Assembly (NCBI GenBank): GCA_941918925.1
Contig: OW799233.1
Coordinates: 133,516,533 to 133,580,532, forward strand
DNA: 64,000 nt
Direction: 5' to 3'
From: Phyto melanocephala
Lineage: Eukaryota; Arthropoda; Insecta; Diptera; Rhinophoridae
Below, piece by piece: positions 47,347 to 59,081 of the stretch. The notes under the pieces are model-generated. The model had not been told where the DNA came from, did not search any database, and saw only the letters and a program-made list of their open reading frames with translations. The first letter of the stretch is position 1. The number at the start of each line of letters is the position of its first letter. Position numbers and translations under genes: made by a program.

Positions 47347-48340
47347 GCACTACCAAATCACAATTCATTGACGTTCAATTATAAGCACTCGCACAGTCTG
47401 GTTTTAATGGCCGTAGCTGATGCAAATTACAAATTTTTGCTTGTTGATATTGGAGCTTTAGGCCACAATAGTGATGGCGGAATTTTCGGAATTGCAAGTT
47501 TGGAAAAGCAATAATTGAGCAGTCCGAAGATATGCATTTTCCTAACCCAATCAACTTGTCTGGAACCGATATATTAGCAGAGTATGTATTTCTTGGCGAT
47601 GAAGCTTTTCCGCTAAGAACAAATTTAATGCGTCCGTATCCCGGACGCAGTACTGGCAATCTTCCGCTTGAACAGGATATTTTCAATAAAAACCTATCCA
47701 GATCCAGACGAGTTGTTGAAAATGCATTTGGAATATTGGCCAATCGATTTCGTATTTATCGGAAACCAATAATTGCAAGCAAGGAAACAGTAATAAACAT
47801 CATAAAATCCACAGTTTGCTTACACAATTTTCTTAGGAATAGGACATCGTCAGGGTATATGCAAGTTGAACTTGTTGACAGAGAAGATGAAGAAGGGCTT
47901 ATCATTCCTGCACCATGGCGAGAGCAAATTCATGAAGGCTTGAAAAGTATAGGTCGGATAGGTTCGAACAGAGCTTCTAAAAAAGCCATTGAAGTAAGAA
48001 AAATGTATGCAGATTATTTTACTAATTGTAATAAATACTAAATTTATTTTTTTATAATTAATTGCATTTAATTTTATTATTAAAAAAAAGAAACATTATG
48101 TTAAAACTGACTGACAAGCTAATATAGCTTAATATAGTTAATGTTAACTTGTAATAACCAAAAACCATTTATGTATGTGTCAGATAAAATGCTGAAAATT
48201 ACTAATTTTAGGTTTTAGTAATGGCCCCAAGTTACATTTTGTGTTGTTTATGCACTTCCGAAAACAAAATTTTCAATTTATAAAAAATATTGTTCAATTA
48301 AGAATAAAATGAATTTTCATATTTTCAAATATTGGAAACG

Positions 48341-49225
48341 TTATTGGTCTTGATTCTCAAATATAAGGGCCATAAGTTTTAATTTTAGTGCATTTTTGCG
48401 ACTATCTGGAACTTTTAAAAATTCTTCTTGCATGGCTAGAAAGAACGGATCTCGTTTTTCATTTGTATCCTCTAAGATTTTTCCTGCCAGATTATTTAGA
48501 GTTTTTAAAGACTCTTTAAATTCATTATCATGGTCATCAACCATTACACGTTTTCTTTTATTCCTTTGCTGCTGCGCGACAGAGCTAGTGGTCGCTAACG
48601 TTGACTGACTGCTGTCCAAATCAATGTAGTCGTAACATGAGTCAGTGACATCAGGGTCACTGGCCATATCTTCAAAAAGTTTGTGAAATTTTTCCGTATT
48701 TGAATCGGCATAATTAGTTACGGTACGACTAAAATAAAAATATGTATGTATGTATATAAATATATAGTAATGTGTCAAATAATGTATTTAAAGAACTTAC
48801 TCTTTATCTTCCCAGAAATTTTGGAAATAATCCATTTCTGTCATTAGTATCCTGGAGAAGCCTTTTACATAAACACGTTCACTTCCACTTTTTCCAATAT
48901 TTTTGTTAAGGGCTGCTTTATAGCGTCTGCGCAGAGTTTTCCACAGCACTTGACATTCGTTTCCTACAACAATTATAAATAAATATAAATTGTATTATTG
49001 CGACCGATTATGACCCTATGGTTAGGTTTTTGTAAATAAATGATTGTATAAATAAACTAAAATGTACTTACGACCGATTCCAGTGGCGGCTCCTATTTCA
49101 TTCCATAAACCCTGTTTTAAATAATTATTTTTGTATGCACTATTACTCATGTCATACAAACATTCTCTTCCTGGTTTTTTTAATTCTTCTATTATTTTTT
49201 GAGCAATTATTTCATTAAATTCCAT
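48341..49225 (-). CDS. Harbinger partner protein with MADF/Myb-SANT-like domain, three exons
   Basis: Exons on the minus strand: 49225-49072, 48963-48801, 48728-48341. Introns use GTAAGT donors and TAG acceptors (49071-48964, 48800-48729). The joined frame is 705 nt, 234 aa plus stop, without a lesion. Residues 1-105 form a MADF-like domain: NEIIAQKIIEELKKPGRECL, LWNEIGAATGIGRNECQVLW and KTLRRRYKAAL carry the spaced tryptophans and the LRRRY helix. The middle is acidic and serine-rich (DLDSSQSTLATTSS), with a basic NKRKR motif that could be a nuclear signal. The C-terminus, FFLAMQEEFLKVPDSRKNAL, resembles a BESS-type ending (helical, last about 40 residues). In this superfamily the Myb/MADF-like protein brings the transposase to the nucleus and the element ends. 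The gene is convergent with the transposase, 299 bp apart. Confidence 0.85.
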
Positions 49226-49492
49226 TTAATTGTTAATTTTCGGCAAAAACTATTTTTGTATAATAAATGTACTGACACTGTGTGATGTGGCAACCAAATT
49301 CAATTTTCATGTAAATATTGAAAAATAGTGGCATCCCAATTCAGTTTCTTCTGAACAAGAATTAAAATTAAACCAATTCAAGAAAAATCTTTCTGAACAA
49401 AATAATCTCTCTCTCTCTCAAAAGTAAAACATCAAACTCAATATAAAAAAAATTTGTTCTGAACTAAAATTTTATGGGTGAATCCAGCTTTA

Positions 49493-51348
49493 GAAACAAT
49501 TCAGCAACATCCATTGCTTCCCATTTAGTGCTCAATATATCATTATATTTAAAAATAGCATTGTGCCTTTCTTCTTTTAAAACGAAGATTTAAGTGCTGT
49601 AAGTGCTATGTCGGTTAATAATAGAATATTTTTAACATCCACTTCTTGAAATCAGACCTAAAATTTATTTTCAGTAAGATACAGCTACTTCTCGAGTCAC
49701 AATGGTGCTTTTAAATTAAAATTTTGTGTTGTTGTTTTATTTTCGATTGTTTGAAGGAGCACAGTTCTTCAACTCAAGGCCAACATTGTCAAAGAAATTC
49801 CATCGATACAGCAACCAATTTTGAAAGATGTTATTAAAGAAGCTCTAAAATTACCTCATCGTTGAGAAGTTTAAAACGTTGGTCATTTAAGTGATATTTA
49901 ATTCCATACTTACTAAAAAAATAGTATTTTATATAAAATACCCTCTAAATAATAAAAAAAAAATTATAAAAAGTGATCGCTCAAGAATAGAAGAAATTAT
50001 TAGTATTTTATATATTAATTAACTTTAAAAAAATAATAATAAAAAAAATATTTAAATAAAAAATTTATTAAATTTTTTAAACCATGTTGCCTTCAAGCTG
50101 AAAAAAAGTCAAATTTTCGTTTCTATATTTTAGAAAAACACCAAAGCGATTGTTTATAAGTTATTATATTTCACTTATGAACCAATTTAATAGACTTTCT
50201 AAAATTTGTTTAAAACTGAAGCTTTTAATTTGGAGTGATTACCATGTCCAAAAATTATTTAGGGACTTTAAGAACAAAACATGTTTACCTACAATTTTTT
50301 CAATATATGACTAATTTATTTATAACTTTCTAACAATATCTCTAAAGAAATAAAAAATAGCAAATGTGCCTATAAACTCCAAGAGATTAAAAATTTTATT
50401 TTTGCCTTAAAATATGGATAAAAATACGGAAATTTTGTTATTTGGCTTGTATCTCAGCAAATTTTGCTGCTTTTCGTTACTAATTTTGTTACAAATATTT
50501 CGAATGGTATGATATAATACATTTACGGATATGTGCAACATATTGGGGCTTCTAAAAGTTGACCTAAACAAGCACTCAGTTTAAAAAAAATATTAAAAAT
50601 ATCGTCGACAATTTTTTACAAATAAAAGAGAAGTTATTAAAATTATTTAAAAAAATTAAAAAAAAAATAAATTTTCTTAAAAGTAAAAGAAAAATTAATT
50701 TTAACTATTGTTCCAATACTATTGTATTGCTCGTTAAATGATGAAAATAAATTGTTTAAACAGTTTATTGTATTTTTTTTTTAAACTTCAAATCGACTGG
50801 TTTAAATTATGAAAGAAGCTTAAAAGAATTCTAAAGCTACGTTCACATAAGACAAATAGATATTTGCATAAACAAGTGTAACGACTAATATTAAAAATTA
50901 TTTATTTATTGTCCTGAGACTTTTCTTACACTAAATATAGCAAAACATATTGATTTTCATTATCCTAATCTCTCAGCAAATAAGTACTTTAAGGGGTAGC
51001 AAATAAGTATTGTAGAAATTTCAAGGGAAAGCATAAAGCTATCGTATCATCTCTATGTTTAAGTAATAAAGTGTTAAGAAAATTTAACACATTTTTCTTT
51101 ACCCAATACATGGGCAACGACTTACTCATTAGAAATCTATATGAAAGAATAACCTCAATAATTACGTACATATTTTAGCTTTAAGATGCAGAAGAGTTTT
51201 TGACTTTAACGTTGCTTTTATGCAGCTCTTCCATACCTTTATGTCTAATTGGTTAAACTAAAGAATGAATGCTAGGTGATGATTCGTTTCTAAACAAAAC
51301 TATCGTAAACATACAGAAATATATTTGATTTAAGTGACAGTATTTGTA
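49493..51348. other. No recognisable gene
   Basis: AT-rich with poly-A/T runs; no element ends or protein-like ORFs. The TTA at 49490-49492 closes the Harbinger duplication. Confidence 0.4.
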
Positions 51349-52816
51349 TTTTTATACCCGCCACCAAAAAAATGGTGGGGGTATATTCATTTTGTCATTT
51401 CGTTTGTAACACATCGAAATATCCATTTTAGACCCCATAAAGTATATATATTCTGAATCAGGGTTTGATTTGATGACGATCTAGCTATGTCCGTCCGTCT
51501 GTCCGTCTGTTGAAAGCACGATAGAGGTCGCACCGAAAAAGCTAGGGGGCTCAAATTTTGCCAGAACCTTTTTTATAGACAAGGTTTGTTTGGTATTGAA
51601 AATGGGCTAAATCGGAATATTAGGAAGAGAGTTATAGCTCGAAAAGCAAGAGTAGGTCGAAAAAACCGTGTCCTTCGAGCATCGAATAAAATGGAATTGT
51701 GTCCAAACGCATTAACGTAGACTCATGAAACTAATATATATTTCCTGAGTAAAAACAATATCTTTGCCCAAAAATTGCCTAAATCTATGCATTAGGAAAG
51801 GAGTTATCGATCAAAATGTACGAAAATTTATACCGCACAGTGTGTTTTTCGGTATATTTAAAAACAAAAACGTCATAAAAGCAACAAAATTGGATGTACG
51901 ACTCTGAAATTTTGCACACTTTGCTTTTTGGGGAAGGGCTTTTTTGTAACGGAAAATCAATGTGCCACGCCCACTTTTACGCCCACCTCCCATATAACGT
52001 TTTACCCAAAATTCATATAATAATATAGATTTTGCAATAATAAAGGACTATATTGAAACATCTAGGTTGTACTCATAAGACTACATTTACAAAAGACTAC
52101 ATTAACAAAAGCATTTTAGTAGCATATCGAAGTTACAAAGGGTGGTTAAATTTTAAGGGTCGATGTTTTATTATTTAGGAAATTATTATTATTTCTTTTT
52201 TTAATGATAATATTTGTATGATTCAATTATGTCTTTAACAAAATATCGGCCAAATGGCCCCCCCCCCCATCCTTGGCGCCACTCCTCTATCTGATGGTCC
52301 AAATTTTCAATGACAATGTTTATGCTCAATTGTTGGGCATGATGATGAGTCGAGGTTGACTGCTCTTTTGCCACACTATCGCAAAAAACAGCAATGGTTC
52401 CCATTCAACGAACTAAGAAGGCATTCACAGATTTTCTAATATTTTATACAGACCTGTTTTGTTTTTTTACGAAGTGCACAAAATGCATTTTGAACGCCCA
52501 TTTTTATAAAAAATCTGAATAACTTTAAAGCGTTGCTCATTTGCGTTTCTTTCCACGGATCAAATTGAGTAAGTTTGAGATTGAGAAATGTCAAATGAAA
52601 TGCAGAAATCAAATTTAAAGTCTAAGTGTAGTTCACCTTCAACATAGGCCCTTAAGATTTAACCACCCTCTACAAAGAAAGTGATACATATTTTATTATA
52701 AAGAGATTATTCCATAGCGATTAACAAAATAATAAATATTGTGCTCTAAATGTACACAAAATTGGTGGTGATTATAAAAGATTCGTCACATCCGAATATA
52801 GTGCTCTTACTTGTTT
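51349..52816 (+). mobile_element. DINE-1-like family A copy carrying a mariner derivative
   Basis: Begins ttttatacccgccaccaaaaaaatggtgggggtatattc and ends cacatccgaatatagtgctcttacttgttt. The 288-bp module array has collapsed to part of one unit. The mariner derivative lies at 52138-52670. The 3' hairpin is damaged (attcgtcacatccgaat). Confidence 0.65.
52138..52670 (-). mobile_element. Internally deleted mariner inside DINE
   Basis: Minus orientation relative to the transposase traces. Termini aagggtggttaaattttaaggg and ccttaagatttaaccaccctc; TA follows on the right (52671-72), with CA on the left. The C-terminal trace (VAKEQSTSTHHHAQQLSINI, then IENLDHQIEEWRQGWGG) lies at 52201-52404 and the N-terminal trace near 52480-52620. 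Confidence 0.72.
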
Positions 52817-52860
52817 AGTAAAATATAGTCTTTATTTTAAGAACTTAAATTAGTATGTAC

Positions 52861-53442
52861 CAAGGCGAATTCATACAGGTGTAATTATCAGCCCAGCTGA
52901 TGGGAAAGCATTTTTCGAAATTGGTCGCATTCGCTTTGATTTCATTTATCATTGCAGGTATGGAAAATTAGATTTTAGCTTCGGTATTAAACAATTCACT
53001 TAAATGTACTTATTAAATAATAAATGTTTAAAATGTATGTATATTTGTGGCTTTTGCGTTGTTTATAATGTGTTTCACAAATATACATATATGCTTTTTT
53101 ATAATAAATGAATGTTTTCGATCTTTTAGTTTATATAAGCAGTTTCTTCTATTGAGCTTGAGATCACTTTTCTTAATAAAAAATGGTTTCAATTTTATTT
53201 TCCGATATTTCGCCACCACATTGGGTAGCTTCTTCAGGGAAAGTTTTTACAATTTTTAACAATTAAGATATTAGAAGAAACTGTTTATATATGCTTTTTT
53301 TATTTAAATTATTTTATATCTAACATATCATAACAACTTTTCCATTCCTGATATACGAATTGGCCTTGATATAAAACATCCCCTGAAAAGTTGCTTTGTT
53401 TTATCAATTCGCCGTTGCATATACCTGTATGAATATGTCCTG
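52861..53442. mobile_element. hAT-type non-autonomous element, 8-bp TSD, with an inner insertion
   Basis: Terminus CAAGGCGAATTCATACAGGT at the left and, inverted at the right, CAGGACATATTCATACAGGT. GTATGTAC is duplicated at 52853-52860 and 53443-53450. The terminus and the cagcccagctgatggg block match the MITE at 42460. A roughly 185-bp inner stretch (53103-53284) is itself flanked by tatatgctttttt direct repeats and carries agtttcttcta/tagaagaaact inverted repeats plus the hammerhead-like motif, suggesting a nested insertion. Confidence 0.75.
53103..53284 (-). mobile_element. Nested fragment with degenerate hammerhead-like motif
   Basis: Minus strand: ctgaagaaGCTACccaatgtgGTGGCgaaatatcgg, homologous to 14050-14142. 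It is bounded by near-identical tatatgctttttt(t)at repeats that look like a target duplication of about 15 bp. Possible Penelope-like or other retroelement end; family unproven. Confidence 0.35.
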
Positions 53443-53450
53443 GTATGTAC

Positions 53451-55041
53451 TTTCTATATTTTGACATATTTTTTTTTAAATTTTGTATAGCATAACAGTT
53501 TCATTTCAAATGTTTTTATGGTTTTAAGTTCATACAGGGATGAGAAGTAATTTTTTATATACTACAAGATTTAAATAATATTTTTTCGCTTTCAAGATAA
53601 AAAATAATTATAATTTTAACTAAAATTGGTATAGTTTTTTCTAAATCATTGATGCATTTGTTGGGAATCAGAAATTGTTCGATATTTTTTAGGTTTTTTT
53701 TTAATTTTGAAACACGATAGGTATCACCTCTAATTGCTATTGTGGCAAGAAAGTAGTGACTTCTACATACTACTATATTTCTAAATACATTTAAATTTTA
53801 CGAGGTTACGAAAATTGTCAATTCTACTTTGCTGACCATATACAATACCTTCTCAAAGAATTTTTCATATCTTTAGAACTGTTTTATAATAAATTTTTAA
53901 ATTTTACATTTTTAGTTTTAATGGCAAATGAAAAACGTTTGTTTCCACTTCCTACAGCAACCACAAAAAAGTCTCCAACACCTTAACTTCTGCAAAAATA
54001 GAAGAAACCACAACACTATAAACAAAATCAACCGCCTTAATATACATATATACACACAAGCGCACACACTAACAAGCAGCAACGTTCAACTAAAATGCCA
54101 CTCAACAAAACCTAACGATGTGTTGCACTTTCAATAAATTATTCAATATCAAATAAAATTGAACTTCCCTTTCAATGTGTGTCTGTGTCGGTTGCAACAC
54201 TTAGAACACACCTACATGCATACATCAATAATGTTGCTAATATTGTATGTTTTGTATATAGCAGTTGCATTGAAAATTCCTAATACAGCTACTAATACCA
54301 ATATTATTTTTATTTCATTTCTTTTATTAAGCAAATGTTATTTTTCCCTTTTTTCATACACAATTTTTTTCAACATTTCCTGAAAACCTTTAAAGGAACA
54401 AAAATAGAGAGGGAGGAAGGTAGGTAGGAAATAAGACCAGCATAATGTAGCAACAAATGTCACAGGATATATATATTTTTTTTTTTCATTTTAGTTTGTA
54501 ACCTCAACCGTAATGTCGTTTGTATTGGGGTCTTATGTATTTGTTTTCTTTTAAAGGGATTATTGCATCTTTTGTACGGTTGTTCGTGCGCGAAATTACA
54601 TTAAATGTTTTGAATAAATGGAGTTGCTTTAAAAACATCAACACACGCACAAGCATATAAATATAGCGGAGATATTATTTACCAACATGCTAGTGTTTAA
54701 AATATTTAAAACCTGTTTTATTAGGTCATGGAGAATTTGAATTGCGCTTCTCCAGCAAAATTATTTATTACTAAGTACTGAGTTGAAACTTTTAAATTAC
54801 AGTTGTTTACTTTGTACAATTTGTCACCGGAATTCATTATTTTAATACATTGATATTACTGGTGGCAAGAACTTGCTTTTTAAAACAGACGGTATATAGT
54901 AGTCATTGCCATAGAAGTCATAGTAGTTAGAAATTACCTAGTTTCTGCTGGAAAGTTCGATCTTGAAAATCTTCTTATTAATAAGGTTTTAAAAAGATTT
55001 ACTTATAGAACAAAGTAAAACTTCCAGTTACTTGGTAACTT
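53451..55041. other. No recognisable gene
   Basis: AT-rich; C/A-rich patch at 53935-54130 (aacaccttaacttctgc, tacacacaagcgcacacac). ORFs 53928-54137 and 54159-54383 are not supported by family, splice context or composition. Confidence 0.4.
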
Positions 55042-57506
55042 AAACAAGTAAGAGCACTATATTCGGCTGTGCCGAATCTTTTATACCCACCACCAATTTT
55101 GTGTACATTTAAAGCACAATATTTATTATTTTGTTAATCGCTATGGAATAATCTCTTTATAATAAAATATGTATCACTTTCTTTGTAGAGGGTGGTTAAA
55201 TCTTAAGGGCCTATGTTGAAGGTGAACTACACTTAGACTTTAAATTTGATTTCTGCATTTCATTTGAGATTTCTCAATCTCAAACTTACTCAATTTAATC
55301 CGTAGAAAGATACGCAAATGAGCAACGCTTTAAAGTTATTCAGATTTTTTATAAAAATGGACGTTCAATTCAAAATGCATTTTGTTTACTTTGTGATTCT
55401 TTTGGTCAACATAATTGTTCAAATTCGCCCACAAGCGGGAGAATTGTAAAAAATATTTAAATTTCTGCAAAACAGGTCTGTATAAAATGTAAGAAAATCT
55501 TTGAATGCCATCTTAGTTAGTTGAATGGAAGCCATTGCTGTTTTTTGCGATAGTGTGGCAAAAGAGAGTCATCATCATGCCCAATTGAGCATCAATATTG
55601 TCATTGAAAATTTGGACCATAAGATAGGTGAGTGGCGCCAAGGATGGGGGGGTGGCATTTGGCCGAGATTTTGTTAAATACATAAGTGAACCATACAAAT
55701 ATTATCATTTTAAAAAGAAATAATAATAATTTCTTAAATAATTTGTGTTTTATTAAAAATCAACATCGGCCCTTAAAATTTAACCACCATTAATAACTTC
55801 GATATGATAGTAAAATGTTTTCGTAAATTTAGTGAAAGTGGGCGTTAAAGTAGGCATGTCAATAAAGTTTCTGCTAATAAATACAGTTTGAATATTTAAA
55901 TATAGTCCTTTATTTTTTCAAAAACTTTGTCAATAGAGAAATTACATGAATTTAAGATAAACCTTTATATGGGAGGTAGGCGTTAAAGTAGGCGGGTCAC
56001 CTAAACTTTTTGGCACAACAATAACACTGATTAGAAAGATATATGTAGCAAATTTCATCATCATACCGCTAATTTTGTCGGTTTTATGAGCATTTAAATT
56101 TCATTAACGGTAGATAGCGTGAAAAGTGGGCGTTATAGTAGGCGTGTCAAAGTTGTTTTTGCTAATGAGTACAGCTTAGATATTTCAATAAAATCCTTTA
56201 TTATTCCAAAATTTTTTTTAATAGAGAAATTATATGAGTTTCAGTTAAAACGTTATATGGGAGTTGGGTGTAAAAGTAGACGTGGCACCTTAATTTTCTG
56301 GCTCAGTAATCATATTGACTAGATGGATATATGTAGCAAATTTTATCATCATACCTCTAATTTTGGCGGTTTTATGAGCTTTTAAATTTCATTAACGGTA
56401 GATAACGTGAAAAGTGGGCGTTATAGTAGGCGTGTCAAAGTTGTTTTTGCGAATGAGTACAACTGAGGTTTTTCAATATAGCCCTTTATTATTCCAAAAT
56501 CTTTACTAATTGAGAAATTATATGAATTTTAGATAAAACGTAACATGGGAGGTGGGCGTAGAAGTGGGCGTGGCATCTTAATTTTCTGGCACAGTAATGA
56601 CATTGCCTAGGAGGATTTACGTAGCGAATTTTATCATCATACCTCTAATTTTGGCGGTTTTATGAGCTTTTAAATTTCATTAACGGTAGGTAACGTGAAA
56701 AGTGGGCATTATAGTAGGCGTGTCAAAGTTATTTTTGCGAATGAGTACGACTTATTTGTTTCAATATAGCCATTTATTATTCCAAAATCTTTATTAATAG
56801 AGAAATAATATGAATTTTCGGTAAAACGTTATATGGGAGGTGGGCGTAAAAGTGGGCGTGGCACATTGATTTTCCGTTACAAAAAAGCGTCTCACAAAAA
56901 AGCAAAGTGTGCAAAATTTCAGAGTCGTACATCCAATTTTGTTCCTTTTATGACGTTTTTGTTTTTAAATATACCGAAAATTACACTGTGCGGTATAAAT
57001 TTTCGTACATTTTGATCGATAACTCCTCTTCTAATGCATAGATTTAAACAATTTTCAGGGAAAAATATTGCTTTTAATCGGGAAATATATATTCGAAGTT
57101 TCATGAGTCTACGTTAAGGCGTTTGGACACAATTCCATTTTATTCGATGTTCGAAGGACACGGTTTTTTCGACCTACTCTTGCTTTTCGAGCTATAACTC
57201 TCTTCCTAATATTCCGATTTAGCCCATTTTCAATACCAAACAAACCTTGTCTATAAGAAAGATTCTGGCATTTGATTTGAGCCCCCTAGCTTTTTCGGTG
57301 CGACCTCTATCGTGCTTTCAACAGACGGACAGACGGACAGATGGACAGACGGATAGACGGACGGACATAGCTAGATCGTCATAAAATCAAACCCCGATTC
57401 AGAATATACATACTTTATGGGGTCTAAAATGGATATTTCGATGTGTTACAAACGGAATGACAAAATGAATATACCCCCACCATTTTTTTGGTGGCGGGTA
57501 TAAAAA
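55042..57506 (-). mobile_element. DINE-1-like family A copy carrying a mariner derivative
   Basis: Both termini intact (aaacaagtaagagc... and ...ggtggcgggtataaaaa). Holds the mariner derivative (55188-55791) and three regular 288-bp modules starting near 56100, 56388 and 56676. The cagacggacag tract is extended to about seven units at 57322-57366. Confidence 0.66.
55188..55791 (+). mobile_element. Internally deleted mariner inside DINE
   Basis: Left TA plus gagggtggttaaatcttaagggcc; right ccttaaaatttaaccaccatt followed by TA. It carries helix-turn-helix and C-terminal traces at 55260-55450 and 55560-55680, with gatgggggggtggc between. Confidence 0.72.
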
Positions 57507-59081
57507 CGTGTAAGTTTATTTCTAAAAAGCTTTGTTTAAAAATTTTTTTTTTTTTAAATTTTTTAATATTTTGAAATTTGGATTAAATTTGGAATATATT
57601 TCGATAATTATTTTAATGCAATTTTTAAAAATACATCTTACAAACATAAACATTTTTATATGCTCTTAAAATAATGACCAACATATTCATCTCTATATTG
57701 CATACAACCCTCATTTAACGTATAGCGTGCATTCCAAGCAGAAAAACTACAAAACCAACACTGCTAAATAGAAATGGTGGTGAGAGTTACATGGGTTTTC
57801 GTCAAGTCAAGGGATTTTTAAAGTTAAACGTCTTTCAGAGAGTATTTTGTTAGTGACACTTTTCTTAAATAAATTATGACTGGCGTGAGTTTGTTGGAAG
57901 GATTTATGATGAGAGACATGATATTTTCAGCAGCTTTATTTATTATGCCCTGCAATAAATTCACTTAAGAGGATAATTGTTGTAAGTTTATAAAGAATCA
58001 TTGTAAACGATGACGCTGTCATGGTGAAGGTGTTAATTTTTAATGCTCAAAAATGGTGGCAAATAATAAGGTATTTGTTTAAGCTAATTATTTTTGTGAT
58101 AATTGTTTGAAAGAGGATTTTATTGTTTTACAGGTAAATTGTAAAAAAAAATAAAGCAGATTTTGCATAAATGAGCTTTTGATTGAAAAAATTTAAATAA
58201 AATTGCAATAATAAAATTAACTTAGTGCAAAACCAATCACATAATTTAAAAAATATTTTTAAATTTTTCCTTACCGCATCTTGCGATGCATATAGGTGAC
58301 CTCCACCCCTGTAACATAATTTCTCAATATTTAAATTTTATTATGAAAGTAAACTGTGTTCAAATATTTTTAATAAAACTTACATACATGATAAATAAAA
58401 AACAACTTGTTTGTTTACTTAATGACCATTAATCAAAGCTTTAAATACGAAAATTTTGGTGTCATTATGTCTCTCCATCTATTCTTGCGTTATGTATATG
58501 TTAGAGTGAGTATATTTGATGTATTCGCTTGTAAAGTTCTTAATCAATTTATTGTCCTATTAAATTCAATACACTTACACGATGACACGCATATAATATT
58601 GACATTAAGTATTTAAATGTAAATAGTTTTACACTGGCAATGAAATTGTGATATTCATTATAAGCTGGCTAGTCCGAGCCAAGTAATTGGTTCTAAGAAA
58701 CATTTTGAACTGTTTTTATTCAGAGATATATTCTAAAACAATATAGTTACTGCAAATGGTTATATATTCTTATATCTGTAATGCTTGTTAACGAAATGAA
58801 ATATTATCTCGTGATAAGAAATACGCTATAAGCAGACGCGGATTGAGTGACTAAATAATTTGTTTAAAGTTTTTATTATATTTTTAATTTTAAAAACTGA
58901 AGTTTTCATAAATTTTAAATTTATTTCCAGCTAACAGAACCCGAATCACCTTGCTGGCCACAACACAGCTTTCCCATTGCATTCATTAGGAGATAGATTT
59001 TAACATTATCTGTCACCATTTGTTAGGTCTACACTAAATGTCATAAATAGCATTTCATTCGTCCCTTTTCCGATCCTTATC
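57507..59081. other. No recognisable gene
   Basis: AT-rich, no element ends. The ORF at 58407-58616 has no family resemblance. Confidence 0.4.

Larger units (their letters stand above)
46661..48041 (+). pseudogene. PIF/Harbinger transposase (DDE_Tnp_4 type), three exons, two frameshifts
   Basis: Exon 1 starts at ATG 46661 (MSDRRKLKL). A nine-T run at 46688-46696 shifts the frame by one base; the protein resumes as EVHKVNLFAKEIY and includes LNDVESFINFHRMDPNTFQELL. Intron 46988-47046 (59 bp, ag/gtatgt...tgtag) joins LTLR to YLASGDSM. Exon 2 ends at 47281 after WGFPNCLGAIDGKHV, with the first catalytic D at 47258-47260. Intron 47282-47346 follows. Exon 3 has NHNSLTFNYKHSHSLVLMAV, the second D in LLVDIGALGHNSDGG (47446-47448), a second frame break near 47487-47491, then KFGKAIIEQSEDMHFPNP, and the catalytic E in RVVENAFGILANRF (47718-47720). 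Stop at 48041. All three DDE residues are present. The lesions look recent, or could be sequencing errors in homopolymer-like contexts. Role: cuts and joins element ends at TWA targets, with the MADF protein as helper. Confidence 0.9.
46435..49489 (+). mobile_element. PIF/Harbinger DNA transposon, near-complete, two genes
   Basis: Inverted termini AGGTGGATTCACCCAT (46435) and, inverted from 49489, AGCTGGATTCACCCAT, each continuing with a gttctgaac-aaaattt motif. The 3-bp direct repeat TTA at 46432-46434 and 49490-49492 fits the TWA target of Harbinger. The 3055-bp interior has the two genes expected of the superfamily: a DDE transposase on the plus strand and a MADF/Myb-like protein on the minus strand, pointing towards each other. 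The DNA-binding partner gene appears intact; the transposase has two single-base lesions. Confidence 0.92.

Noticed and set aside
47086..47743. Minus-strand ORFs of 75 and 122 codons
   Set aside because: Antisense shadows of transposase exons 2 and 3.
48396..48608. Plus-strand 70-codon ORF
   Set aside because: Antisense shadow of exon 3 of the MADF-like gene.
53928..54383. Two plus-strand ORFs (69 and 74 codons)
   Set aside because: C/A-rich low-complexity and hydrophobic AT-rich composition, with no start, splice or family support.
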